A DNA stretch of 64,000 nt from an uncultured Clostridia bacterium (lineage in GTDB: Bacteria; Bacillota; Clostridia; Lachnospirales; Anaerotignaceae). Positions 26,236-33,989 of the stretch are shown here, in pieces. Each line of letters opens with the position of its first letter. The stretch's first letter is position 1. The stretch lies in contig CABSIK010000002.1 of the NCBI GenBank assembly GCA_902477755.1, positions 186,001 through 250,000 on the forward strand, given 5' to 3'. The notes beneath the pieces are model-generated. The model was not told the origin of the DNA, ran no database searches, and worked only from the letters and a program-made list of their open reading frames with translations. Both the position numbers and the translations under genes were made by a program.

Positions 26236-26742
26236 ATTACTGACTTAATGATTAACGAACAAATTCGGGACAAGGAAATTAGACTGATTGACGAAAATGG
26301 CGAACAGCTCGGCATCATGTCTTCCAGAGACGCCCAGAAAATCGCTGACGAAAGAAAGCTGGATCTGGTGAAGATCGCACCAACAGCAAAACCGCCCGTA
26401 TGTCGAATTATGGACTACGGTAAGTACAAATTCGACCAGGCGAAAAAAGAAAAAGAAGCGAGAAAGAAACAGAAAACAGTGGACGTAAAGGAATTGCGTT
26501 TGTCCCCCAGTATCGATACCCATGATGTTCAGGTTAAGGTCAAGAAGGCCAACGAATTTTTGAAAAACGGGGATAAAGTTAAGGTAAGCATCCGTTTCAG
26601 AGGTCGTGAAATCGGTCATTCCAAAGCAGGCATGTTGATTTTGGAAAACTTTGCAAAAGAAACAGCAGAATTTGGTATGATTGATAAAGAGCCTAAAATG
26701 GAAGGCAAGAGCCTGGTAATGTTCCTGGCGCCCAAAGGCTGA
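26236..26742 (+). CDS. infC: Translation initiation factor IF-3, with an ATT start codon
   Basis: This 168-residue protein has the IF3 N-domain (MINEQIRDKEIRLIDENGEQLGI), a lysine-rich linker and the C-domain (RLSPSIDTHDVQVKVKKANEFL). ATT 26236 lies 9 bp after AGGAGG, ideal spacing. TTG 26230 is only 3 bp away and ATG 26248 is 21 bp away. An AUU start is the known device by which IF3 represses its own translation. It is first in the infC-rpmI-rplT operon. Confidence 0.92.
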   Translation: MTDLMINEQIRDKEIRLIDENGEQLGIMSSRDAQKIADERKLDLVKIAPTAKPPVCRIMDYGKYKFDQAKKEKEARKKQKTVDVKELRLSPSIDTHDVQVKVKKANEFLKNGDKVKVSIRFRGREIGHSKAGMLILENFAKETAEFGMIDKEPKMEGKSLVMFLAPKG

Positions 26743-26791
26743 TAAGCCGGCAGAAAACAGTAAACAAAATGGTTTTTAGGAGGAATACGAA

Positions 26792-26992
26792 ATGCCTAAG
26801 TTGAAAACAAAAAAAGCAGCAGCGAAAAGATTCAAAATCACTGCAACAGGTCAGCTGAAAAGACAGAAATCCAATACACAGCATATTCTTGGTAAAAAGT
26901 CCAGAAAGAGAAAAAGAAATCTGAGACACGCTACAACAGTAGACAAAACTGTTCTGAACAGCGTGAAAAAGAGACTGTTACCTTACGCATAA
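26792..26992 (+). CDS. rpmI: 50S ribosomal protein L35
   Basis: This 66-residue, very basic protein starts MPKLKTKKAAAKRFK, with the family block KSRKRKRNLRHATTV. Length and position between infC and rplT are standard. TTAGGAGG lies ahead of the ATG. Confidence 0.98.
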   Translation: MPKLKTKKAAAKRFKITATGQLKRQKSNTQHILGKKSRKRKRNLRHATTVDKTVLNSVKKRLLPYA

Positions 26993-27023
26993 TTTCGAGG
27001 ATATTTTTTAGGAGGACTTTAAC

Positions 27024-27380
27024 ATGGCAAGAGTAAAAGGCGCGTTGAACGCTAGAAAAAGACATAAAAAAGTACTGAAACTGGCTAGAGGCTACCGTGG
27101 CGCTAGAAGCAAACAGTACAGAGTAGCAAAACAGTCTGTAATGAAAGCAATGGCATTTGCTTTCGCTGGCAGAAAACAGACAAAGAGAGATTACAGAAGC
27201 CTGTGGATCACAAGAATCAATGCAGCAGCTAGAATGAACGATATCTCTTACAGCAAACTGATGCACGGTCTGAAACTGGCTGATGTAAACATCAACAGAA
27301 AAATGCTGGCTGAACTGGCTGTATCTGATCCCGCTGCTTTCACAACACTGGTGAACACAGCAAAAGCAAAATTGAGCTAA
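27024..27380 (+). CDS. rplT: 50S ribosomal protein L20
   Basis: This 118-residue protein starts MARVKGALNARKRHKKVLK, has the RNA-binding region GYRGARSKQYRVAKQ, and ends in LAVSDPAAFTTLV. It is an early assembly protein of the large subunit. It is also the likely repressor that binds the leader at 26062-26220. TTAGGAGG precedes the ATG. Confidence 0.98.
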   Translation: MARVKGALNARKRHKKVLKLARGYRGARSKQYRVAKQSVMKAMAFAFAGRKQTKRDYRSLWITRINAAARMNDISYSKLMHGLKLADVNINRKMLAELAVSDPAAFTTLVNTAKAKLS

Positions 27381-27400
27381 TCAATTTTCGGGTAGGAAAT

Positions 27401-27446
27401 AATGGATAAAATCCTGTAAAAGCAGGATTTTATCCATTTTCTTTTT
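27401..27446 (+). terminator. Terminator of infC-rpmI-rplT
   Basis: AATGGATAAAATCCTG (27401-27416) pairs with CAGGATTTTATCCATT (27423-27438), followed by TTCTTTTT. Confidence 0.92.
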
Positions 27447-27478
27447 CTGTGAAATATTCCTTGGGGAGGGATTGTGCG

Positions 27479-28393
27479 ATGGAAGCAATCATCGTAAAAG
27501 CTGTAGGCTTTCTGCTGATTATTGCATTGGGTTTTACGCTGAAAAGTATTGGATTGTTTCGCTCAGAAGATAGTCGGGTTTTGGCAAATCTGGTGTTGAA
27601 GATTACACTGCCTATGTCCATTATCCATAATTTTGCGACGCTGACACTGAGTAAAACACATTTGGTGCCCATTGGATTGGGTTTTTTGACAAATTTTGCC
27701 GTGATTGGACTGGTGCTTCTGCTGACAAGAAAAATGGATGGCGCAAGACGTGCCTTCTTTCTCATTAACTGCGCAGGGTATAATCTGGGACTTTGCGTAC
27801 TGCCTTATTTGCAAAGTTTTTTCGATGCGGAAGCAGTTGCTATTATTTGCATGTTTGACGTCAGCAATGCCATGATGTGCTTTGGCGGTACATTTACCAT
27901 TGCCATGACTGTGGCAAAGGGCAGAGGACAGATGGACAAAAAGGAAATCGTCAGGACGCTCTTTTCCTCTATGCCTTTTGTGACATATCTGCTGATGATT
28001 ATTATGGCAGGGCTGCATCTGCGTTTCCCAGAACCGGTTTACACCGTGGCAGGGATGATTGGGGAGGCAAATGCCTTCTTGGCAATGTTCCTGATTGGTT
28101 TGCTTTTTGAACCAAAGATCAGACGCAGCGAAGCAAAGGATATGATTTCTGTCATATCCATTCGTTTGCTTGCAGGTACAGTATTTGCATTGATTATTTA
28201 CTTCTGCTTGCCTCTGCCTTTGCTGTATCGCCAGATATTGGCGCTGCTGGTTTTTGGCCCTATTTTGAGTGTTGCCCCTGTCTATACGGAGCGTTGCGGA
28301 TATAACCGCTCTGTTGCGGCGGTGCTCAATTCCTTTATGCTGCCATTCAGTCTTTTGATCATCACAGTTTTGATGATGGTGATGCATATATAA
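27479..28393 (+). CDS. AEC-family (auxin efflux carrier-like) permease 1
   Basis: This 304-residue protein has about ten predicted helices and the AEC layout: an N-terminal bundle with LANLVLKITLPMSIIHNFA, the central NCAGYNLG crossing, and a C-terminal bundle ending AAVLNSFMLPFSLLII. The family moves organic anions such as malate in bacteria, but the substrate here is unknown. ATG 27479 lies behind GGGGAGGG. It stands alone between two terminators. Confidence 0.85.
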   Translation: MEAIIVKAVGFLLIIALGFTLKSIGLFRSEDSRVLANLVLKITLPMSIIHNFATLTLSKTHLVPIGLGFLTNFAVIGLVLLLTRKMDGARRAFFLINCAGYNLGLCVLPYLQSFFDAEAVAIICMFDVSNAMMCFGGTFTIAMTVAKGRGQMDKKEIVRTLFSSMPFVTYLLMIIMAGLHLRFPEPVYTVAGMIGEANAFLAMFLIGLLFEPKIRRSEAKDMISVISIRLLAGTVFALIIYFCLPLPLLYRQILALLVFGPILSVAPVYTERCGYNRSVAAVLNSFMLPFSLLIITVLMMVMHI

Positions 28394-28401
28394 TGAGAAT
28401 T

Positions 28402-28434
28402 TCTCCGAACAATCATATAGTTCGGAGATTTTTT
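28402..28434 (+). terminator. Terminator after AEC permease 1
   Basis: TCTCCGAAC (28402-28410) pairs with GTTCGGAGA (28420-28428), followed by six Ts. Confidence 0.88.
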
Positions 28435-28543
28435 CTGTATTGTTTTCTGTAATGGAGAAAATATTGCGTATCGGGAAAAGTATGATAAAATAATAAGAAT
28501 ATGGGGAAGTTTAGGAGAGATAAAAAGGAGAAGGAGACAGATA

Positions 28544-29479
28544 ATGGAAGTATTTATTACAGCGGTAAATAAGTTGATCATCATTTTTTTGCTGGTGCTC
28601 ATTGGCTGTTTTGCTAAGAAAAAAGACATCATTGATGATTGCTTTATTGATAAGTTTTCTGGATTTTTGACAAAAATCGTTGTGCCTTGCTTTATCATTT
28701 CATCTATGCAGTTATCCTATACGACAGAGTTGCTGCAAAAAGGCATTGTGGTTTTCGTAACGTGTATGATCATGCATGTTTGGGGGATGCTGGTCGGTTT
28801 TGGCACAGGAAGGCTGCTGCGCGTGCCGCGGATGAATCTGGGGATTTGGGTATTTAGCTGCATGTTTGCAAACATTGGCTTTATGGGGGTACCTGTGATT
28901 TCCATGATTTTTGGCGGAAACAGCGTATTTTACTGTGCATTTGCTACAGCAGCTTTTAACCTTGCGTCTTATACATTGGGAATTTGGATCATTGGAAAAT
29001 ATGGTGATGGTACTCGTCCTGTGGAAATATCTCTGCGTCAGTTATTGAAACTGCCTGTAAATATTGCAATCATCATTGGCATGATACTGTTTATAGGCAA
29101 TATCCAGTTGCCAGAAGCCATTGGTGGTACAGTAAAAATGGTGGGGGATATGATCGCGCCTCTTGCTATGATCTATATCGGCGCTGTTTTGGGGCGGATG
29201 CAGCTGAAAGAAATGATCTATGACCGCTGGGCCTATGTAATTTCTTTGATTCGGTTGGTTGTGGTGCCATTGACAGCTTATCTGATGCTGCGTCCTTTTA
29301 TTACAGATCAGTTGGTATTGGGGGTTGTCATTGTAGGGCTTTCTACACCTATCGGTGCATACTGCGCTATTTTGGCAGCACAGTATGGAGCTGATGAAAA
29401 AACAGCTTCCCGTTATATCTTCATTTCAACAGCTTTGAGTATTTTGACAATGCCATTTTTCTTTTTCTTGTTTATCTAA
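28544..29479 (+). CDS. AEC-family permease 2
   Basis: This 311-residue membrane protein has the AEC fold: KLIIIFLLVLIGCFAKKK, then FSGFLTKIVVPCFIISSM, a central CMFANIGFMGVPV crossing and the C-terminal GAYCAILAAQYGADEKTAS. It is clearly diverged from the neighbour at 27479, so it is not a recent duplicate. AAAAGGAGAAGG precedes the ATG. A weak promoter (TTGCGT-16-TAAAAT, 28464-28491) lies upstream. The substrate is unknown. Confidence 0.87.
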   Translation: MEVFITAVNKLIIIFLLVLIGCFAKKKDIIDDCFIDKFSGFLTKIVVPCFIISSMQLSYTTELLQKGIVVFVTCMIMHVWGMLVGFGTGRLLRVPRMNLGIWVFSCMFANIGFMGVPVISMIFGGNSVFYCAFATAAFNLASYTLGIWIIGKYGDGTRPVEISLRQLLKLPVNIAIIIGMILFIGNIQLPEAIGGTVKMVGDMIAPLAMIYIGAVLGRMQLKEMIYDRWAYVISLIRLVVVPLTAYLMLRPFITDQLVLGVVIVGLSTPIGAYCAILAAQYGADEKTASRYIFISTALSILTMPFFFFLFI

Positions 29480-29512
29480 GAAATCTGGTATGACAGAGAG
29501 GAAGTGTTCTGT

Positions 29513-30301
29513 TTGGAAAATAAGAAAATGTCGCAGCACACCAGACGTCGTTTGACGATCCGAGGTGTATTATCTGCGTTAATTATTTTTGTTTTGGTGC
29601 GTTCTATTATCGTAGGAAACTATGAAAATGCCTTTGTATGCATTTTGTCATTGGTTTTGTTCTGTGTTCCCATTTTTCTGGAAAAGCATCTTGCTATTGA
29701 TATTCCGCCAGTTATGGAAGGGATTATTTATTGCTTTATATTTGCCGCAGAAATTTTGGGCGAGATCAATTCTTTTTATACTTTGATTCCCGGTTGGGAT
29801 ACTATGCTTCATACATTGAATGGATTTTTGGTGGCGGCAGTGGGATTCTGTCTGGTGGATTTGTTTAACCGCAGTGAACGGATGACATTCCGCTTGTCAC
29901 CACTGTTTTTGTCCATTGTCGCTTTTTGTTTTTCTATGACTGTAGGCGTTTTGTGGGAGTTTTTTGAGTTTTCCATGGATCAGCTCTTACATACAGATAT
30001 GCAGAAAGATTTTCTGGTGCAGAGTGTCAATTCGGTACTGCTCAATCCGTCAGGGCTGAATAATATTGTTCGTGAGCCTATCCATAGTCTGGTGGTCAAC
30101 GGTAAGGACTGGATGGAATTCCCGGGAGGATATGTGGATATCGGTCTGATTGATACCATGAAAGACTTGATGGTGAATTTCATCGGAGCAGTTGTTTTCT
30201 CCATCATTGGATTTTTCTATGTAAAAACCAGAGGAAAGGGCAAAATTGCTGCTTCTCTGATTCCTGTTGTGTTAAATGAGAAAGAGAAGAAAAAGGAGTA
30301 A
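29513..30301 (+). CDS. Polytopic membrane protein, YjdF/DUF2238-like
   Basis: This roughly 262-residue protein has about six helices. Conserved-looking segments are WDTMLHTLNGFLVA, VGVLWEFFEFSMDQLL and GLIDTMKDLMVNFIGA. The His/Asp/Glu positions within membrane segments (WDTMLH, WEFFEF, DTMKDL) are those of the YjdF/DUF2238 family as I remember it; function is unknown. TTG 29513 is favoured because AGAGGAAG lies about 9 bp before it; GTG 29504 is too close and ATG 29528 too far. It is 6 bp before the next gene. Confidence 0.65.
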   Translation: MENKKMSQHTRRRLTIRGVLSALIIFVLVRSIIVGNYENAFVCILSLVLFCVPIFLEKHLAIDIPPVMEGIIYCFIFAAEILGEINSFYTLIPGWDTMLHTLNGFLVAAVGFCLVDLFNRSERMTFRLSPLFLSIVAFCFSMTVGVLWEFFEFSMDQLLHTDMQKDFLVQSVNSVLLNPSGLNNIVREPIHSLVVNGKDWMEFPGGYVDIGLIDTMKDLMVNFIGAVVFSIIGFFYVKTRGKGKIAASLIPVVLNEKEKKKE

Positions 30302-30307
30302 TGGTAT

Positions 30308-30904
30308 ATGGCTGATTTTGAAAAAGTGAAGGAAAATCTGAAAAAACGGGGATATGCTGTTCAGGAGTTTGCAACAGCAAAAGAAGCGGCAGACTATCTC
30401 AATAGCGCCATTGATGGCGTAAGTGTTGGATTTGGCGGCTCTGCCACATTGGATGTAATGGGACTTTATGACATGCTTTCCAGCCATAATACTGTTTACT
30501 GGCACTGGAAACAGGAAAAAGATATGGCACGAAAAGCGGCTATGCAGACAGATGTGTACCTGACTTCTGCCAATGCGCTGGCGGAAACAGGGGAAATCAT
30601 CAACATTGACGGTGTTGGTAATCGTGTGGCATCCACTTTGTTTGGACATAAGAAAGTTTATTATGTTATAGGGGAAAACAAATTGGAGCCCGATTTTGAG
30701 AAGGCAGTTGCTCGTGCCAGAAATATTGCGGCACCTCAGAGAGCGGCACAGTTTGGCAAAAAAACACCCTGTGTCGTAACAGGAAAAGGCTGTCAGGACT
30801 GCAGAAGCCCTGAGCGAGTTTGCCGGGCAATGGTAGTCCTCTGGGAACCTATGATGGGCATGGATGCGGAGGTCATTCTCATCCATGAAAATCTGGGCTT
30901 GTAA
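30308..30904 (+). CDS. LUD-domain (LutC/YkgG-like, DUF162) protein
   Basis: This 198-residue standalone LUD-domain protein has VSVGFGGSATLDVMGL, TSANALAETGEIINIDGVGNRVA, and a cysteine motif near the end (CQDCRSPERVC). LutC is a subunit of the LutABC lactate oxidase, but no lutA or lutB is here, so a lactate role is not shown. It lies 6 bp after a membrane-protein gene and upstream of the NiaR-like repressor. Confidence 0.83.
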   Translation: MADFEKVKENLKKRGYAVQEFATAKEAADYLNSAIDGVSVGFGGSATLDVMGLYDMLSSHNTVYWHWKQEKDMARKAAMQTDVYLTSANALAETGEIINIDGVGNRVASTLFGHKKVYYVIGENKLEPDFEKAVARARNIAAPQRAAQFGKKTPCVVTGKGCQDCRSPERVCRAMVVLWEPMMGMDAEVILIHENLGL

Positions 30905-30923
30905 ATAATACTGGAAAACAATG

Positions 30924-30954
30924 GAAAGGGAAAGGCTTTTCAACTTTTCCTTTC
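30924..30954 (+). other. Stem-loop between the LUD gene and niaR
   Basis: An 11-bp stem with one G-U pair (30924-30934 with 30944-30954) has no T run after it. It may be a weak terminator or processing site. Confidence 0.45.
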
Positions 30955-31007
30955 TATGATAATATGTTTGGAACAGAGAGTGATCATAAGGGAAGGGAGG
31001 CATACCC

Positions 31008-31520
31008 TTGGACAGCGAAACAAGGCGGCAAAAGATTATAGAATTGCTGAGAAAACAGGAAGAACCTATCAGTGGAAGTCAGTTGGCAGAGCAGTTTGGT
31101 GTGACCCGTCAAGTTATTGTAAAGGACATGGGTGTCATCAAAGCAGGAGGACAGCCTTTGCTTGCTACGGCAAAAGGGTATTTGCTCCAGAAAGAGGTCG
31201 ATGGCTTATGCAGACGAGAAATACAGGTGTGTCACAGCAGAGAGCAGATTGGTGATGAAATGCGGCTGATCGTGGATTTGGGCGGATATATATTGAATAC
31301 CCATGTGGATCATCCTATATATGGCAGTGTTGGGGAATCTTTGCGGATCAAGAGCCGTAAGGACATCCAGAATTTTCTGACAAAAACAGAAGAAACAGGC
31401 TGTATGCCATTACTGGCGCTGACAAACGGGGTACATAGCCATACCATTGCCGCAGAGGATGAGCAGACGTTGGATGAAATCTGTGCAGAGCTGAAAAATG
31501 CAGGCTATTTGTTGATATAA
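31008..31520 (+). CDS. niaR: NiaR-type transcriptional repressor (HTH plus 3H domain)
   Basis: This 170-residue protein has an N-terminal winged HTH (IIELLRKQEEPISGSQLAEQFGVTRQVIVKD) and a C-terminal 3H domain, with histidines in NTHVDHPIYG and GVHSHT that bind metal. This pair is that of NiaR (YrxA), which represses niacin uptake and NAD synthesis genes in Firmicutes with nicotinic acid as co-repressor. The start is TTG 31008 behind GGGAGG. The next gene on the strand is an EIIC-like membrane protein with a palindrome near its predicted transcription start. Confidence 0.85.
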   Translation: MDSETRRQKIIELLRKQEEPISGSQLAEQFGVTRQVIVKDMGVIKAGGQPLLATAKGYLLQKEVDGLCRREIQVCHSREQIGDEMRLIVDLGGYILNTHVDHPIYGSVGESLRIKSRKDIQNFLTKTEETGCMPLLALTNGVHSHTIAAEDEQTLDEICAELKNAGYLLI

Positions 31521-31550
31521 ATAAAATGTAATAAAAAGGGTAGGCCTAAA

Positions 31551-31724
31551 GCAACTTCCCCTAAAGAAAACATTGATTTTTGCTTCCTTGATTTCTTAAG
31601 GGGAATTGCTACGGCTTTCTTCAGAATAAAATATATCAAATAAAATCTCAATATAATAAGAAAGCTGGAATCCTTTGTCATCATAAGGATTCCGGCTTTC
31701 TTTGTTTTCTTATGAAGATGCCCC
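31551..31724 (-). repeat. MITE-like modular palindromic repeat, copy 2
   Basis: This full-length inverted copy (174 bp) has module B at 31551-31610 and module A beyond it. Its outer ends are GCAACTTCCCC and GATGCCCC. Both flanks read TAAA (TTTA in element orientation), compatible with a 4-bp target duplication. The internal stem AAAGCTGGAATCC/GGATTCCGGCTTT may act as a terminator. The gap 31521-31846 otherwise holds only the promoter region of the next gene. Confidence 0.85.
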
Positions 31725-31846
31725 TAAAAAGGTATATCCTTTTTTGTTTGCTGTATCAGGAGAATCGCTTGCTTTTTTTTAGGAAATATGATACCATACA
31801 ACACATGTAAATATAGGTGTATATACATCTTGGGAGGGAAATATTC

Positions 31847-32923
31847 GTGGAAGCAAATACACTATGGCAGAAGATACTCAAGCGCTATTTTATCAATGGA
31901 CTCAATGGCATGGCTTTGGGATTGTTCTGCACATTGATTGTCGGATTGATTATTAAGCAGATCGGGACTTTTATTGGCGGAGATGTAGGGGCATTTGTTG
32001 TAGCTTTGGGGAATTTTGCTACCATGTGTACAGGGGCAGCCATTGGCGTTGGTACGGCTTATGTGATGGAAGCACCAAGAATGGTTGTTTTTTCCTCCGC
32101 TGTCACAGGTCTCTTGGGAGCAAATGCCGCAGCTTTTGCCAGTGGTGCATTATTTCCAGAAACAGGCGGTATGCTCCTTAGCGGCGCAGGTGATCCTCTG
32201 GGGGCATTTATCGCCGCATTGGCTGGTCTGGAAATCGGGCGTCTGGTTTCTGGCAAGACAAAAGTGGATATCATTGTAACGCCTGTGGTAACCATTGGTG
32301 TGGGGGGATGTATCGGAACTCTTGTGGGACCGTCTTTATCTGCGGCTATGACACAGTTAGGAGATTGGATTCGGGTAGCTACTTATTTGCAGCCTTTCCT
32401 TATGGGTATCGTCATTTCTGTTGTGATGGGTGTTGCCTTGACACTGCCCATCAGTTCCGCGGCATTATCCATCATTCTGGGATTGTCTGGCTTACCTGCC
32501 GGTGCGGCGACCGTTGGATGTTCTGCTCAGATGATCGGCTTTGCTGTTGCCAGCTTCCGGGAAAATAAATGGGATGGTCTGTTGGCACAGGGCATCGGCA
32601 CTTCCATGCTGCAGATTTCCAATATTGTAAAAAATCCATTGATCTGGATTCCGCCCACATTGACATCTGCCATTTTGGGACCTTTGGCGACAGTGGTTTT
32701 TCAGATGGAAAATAATCCTGCCGGCGGCGGTATGGGCACCAGTGGTCTGGTTGGGCAGATCATGACATGGCAGACCATGGCTGGCAGTAGGAGCGCAGGA
32801 CTGCTTTTGTTCCAGATCCTTCTGCTGCATTTTATTTTGCCTGCTGTTTTGTCTTTTGTTTTTTCTGAAATCATGCGGAAAAAAGGTTGGATTCGTTTTG
32901 GTGATATGAAACTGGACATTTAA
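31847..32923 (+). CDS. PTS EIIC-like integral membrane protein (PF13303 type)
   Basis: This 358-residue, very hydrophobic, Gly/Ala-rich protein has about ten helices: GLFCTLIVGLIIKQIG, ALTLPISSAALSIILGLSG, and the conserved-looking MENNPAGGGMGTSGLVGQI loop. It resembles the EIIC-like family PF13303, which lacks EIIA/EIIB partners, and none is seen nearby. GTG 31847 follows GGGAGGGAA. The substrate is unknown; the NiaR gene just upstream raises, but does not prove, a niacin-related role. Confidence 0.7.
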   Translation: MEANTLWQKILKRYFINGLNGMALGLFCTLIVGLIIKQIGTFIGGDVGAFVVALGNFATMCTGAAIGVGTAYVMEAPRMVVFSSAVTGLLGANAAAFASGALFPETGGMLLSGAGDPLGAFIAALAGLEIGRLVSGKTKVDIIVTPVVTIGVGGCIGTLVGPSLSAAMTQLGDWIRVATYLQPFLMGIVISVVMGVALTLPISSAALSIILGLSGLPAGAATVGCSAQMIGFAVASFRENKWDGLLAQGIGTSMLQISNIVKNPLIWIPPTLTSAILGPLATVVFQMENNPAGGGMGTSGLVGQIMTWQTMAGSRSAGLLLFQILLLHFILPAVLSFVFSEIMRKKGWIRFGDMKLDI

Positions 32924-32926
32924 TGT

Positions 32927-32961
32927 AAAAAGCATCGGAAAAGTTATCCGATGCTTTTGTT
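32927..32961 (+). terminator. Terminator after the EIIC-like gene
   Basis: AAAAAGCATCGGA pairs with TCCGATGCTTTT across a short loop and is followed by GTT. Confidence 0.85.
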
Positions 32962-33143
32962 ATATATAAATAAAAAAGGGGGATCTAAACAAGGAAAAGA
33001 ATCTGAGAGAATCGGGTGTTTCGACTTCAAAAGTTGCATGATAGTTGCATTGCATTTCTAAAATGCTGTAAATATTTCTAAAATACCATAATTATTATAG
33101 ACTGTAGAAATGTTGAAAAATCAATGGTTCTTACATAAACGTC

Positions 33144-33179
33144 GAAAATCCCACACAGGGAAGATGTGGGATTTTCTTT
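33144..33179 (+). terminator. Orphan terminator-like hairpin in a gene-free gap
   Basis: GAAAATCCCACA (33144-33155) and TGTGGGATTTTC (33165-33176) form a perfect 12-bp stem followed by TTT. No gene ends nearby, as the previous gene already has a terminator at 32927. The gap 32962-33376 shows no convincing protein gene. The hairpin may end a small transcript or a leader. Confidence 0.6.
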
Positions 33180-33316
33180 AAAGGGGAGGGTATGTATTAC
33201 TATGTCTTCTTGCTTTGCCCTTGCTTTGGACACTTATAGGATACAAAATGACTGTGAATGGCGTGTGTAGAGAATGTAAACAATTTGTGAACAATTCCCC
33301 TTTTTCTGGGAAAAGA

Positions 33317-33345
33317 TTGCCATTTCATGACAGAAAACGTATAAT
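33317..33345 (+). promoter_or_regulatory. Promoter of the YbaK-type gene
   Basis: TTGCCA (33317-33322), a 17-bp spacer and TATAAT (33340-33345), 31 bp upstream of the start codon. Confidence 0.8.
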
Positions 33346-33376
33346 GAAGCCATTGAGAGAAAAAGGGGGTACGCGT

Positions 33377-33865
33377 ATGTATCAGAAAGAAGATGTGAGA
33401 AATTTTTTAGACGAAAAAGGGATCTCCTATGAATGGTTCGACCATAAAGCAGTATTTACCATTGACGAAATGCTTGAGATTGGTCTGGAAAAAGAAGAAG
33501 ATATTGCCAAGAACCTGTTTTTGCGGGATAACAAAGGCAAACGCCATTTTCTGGTAGTCATTCGCGAGAATAAACAGGCAGATCTGAAAAGTCTGGGTGA
33601 AAAAATTGGGGCTGGACGTCTTTCCTTTGCTTCAGAAGAACGCCTCATGAAATATCTGGGACTGACAAAGGGTTCTGTAACACCTTTTGGCATTCTCAAT
33701 GATACAGACTGTGCAGTGGAAGTGATTTTTGACGAAGATTTCCGCAATCTGGATGCCATCGGCGTACATCCCAATGACAATACTGCTTCCGTTTTCCTTG
33801 CCTTTTCCGATCTGGTACAGATTATCGAGGAACACGGCAATTCTGTTACATTTCTTTCCTTATAA
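33377..33865 (+). CDS. YbaK/ProX-type aminoacyl-tRNA editing domain protein
   Basis: This 162-residue freestanding editing domain (YbaK/EbsC, PrdX-like) hydrolyses mischarged tRNA(Pro). Features are NFLDEKGISYEWFDHKAVFTIDEM, the lysine in AKNLFLRDNKGKRHFLVV, and the C-terminal GVHPNDNTASVFLAFSDL. ATG 33377 is supported by the promoter 31 bp upstream and AAAAGGGGG; the frame is open further upstream but crosses the promoter. Specificity (Ala-tRNA or Cys-tRNA) cannot be read. Confidence 0.85.
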   Translation: MYQKEDVRNFLDEKGISYEWFDHKAVFTIDEMLEIGLEKEEDIAKNLFLRDNKGKRHFLVVIRENKQADLKSLGEKIGAGRLSFASEERLMKYLGLTKGSVTPFGILNDTDCAVEVIFDEDFRNLDAIGVHPNDNTASVFLAFSDLVQIIEEHGNSVTFLSL

Positions 33866-33902
33866 TGTATGAGAAAAAACCGCTTTTTCTGGGAATTTGC
33901 CA

Positions 33903-33931
33903 TTGAGGAACAAGTCGTATTGTGGTATACT
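33903..33931 (+). promoter_or_regulatory. Promoter of miaB-ylbF
   Basis: TTGAGG (33903-33908), a 17-bp spacer and TATACT (33926-33931). Confidence 0.7.
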
Positions 33932-33989
33932 AAATCCAAATGCGGACAATTTTGTTGTACGCAGAATAACCATATAGAAAGGAAATTCC

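Noticed and set aside
33192..33300. Short ORFs between 33192 and 33270 as a leader peptide for the YbaK-type gene
   Set aside because: Ribosome-site spacing is poor and the good promoter at 33317 lies downstream of them, so they would not be on that transcript.
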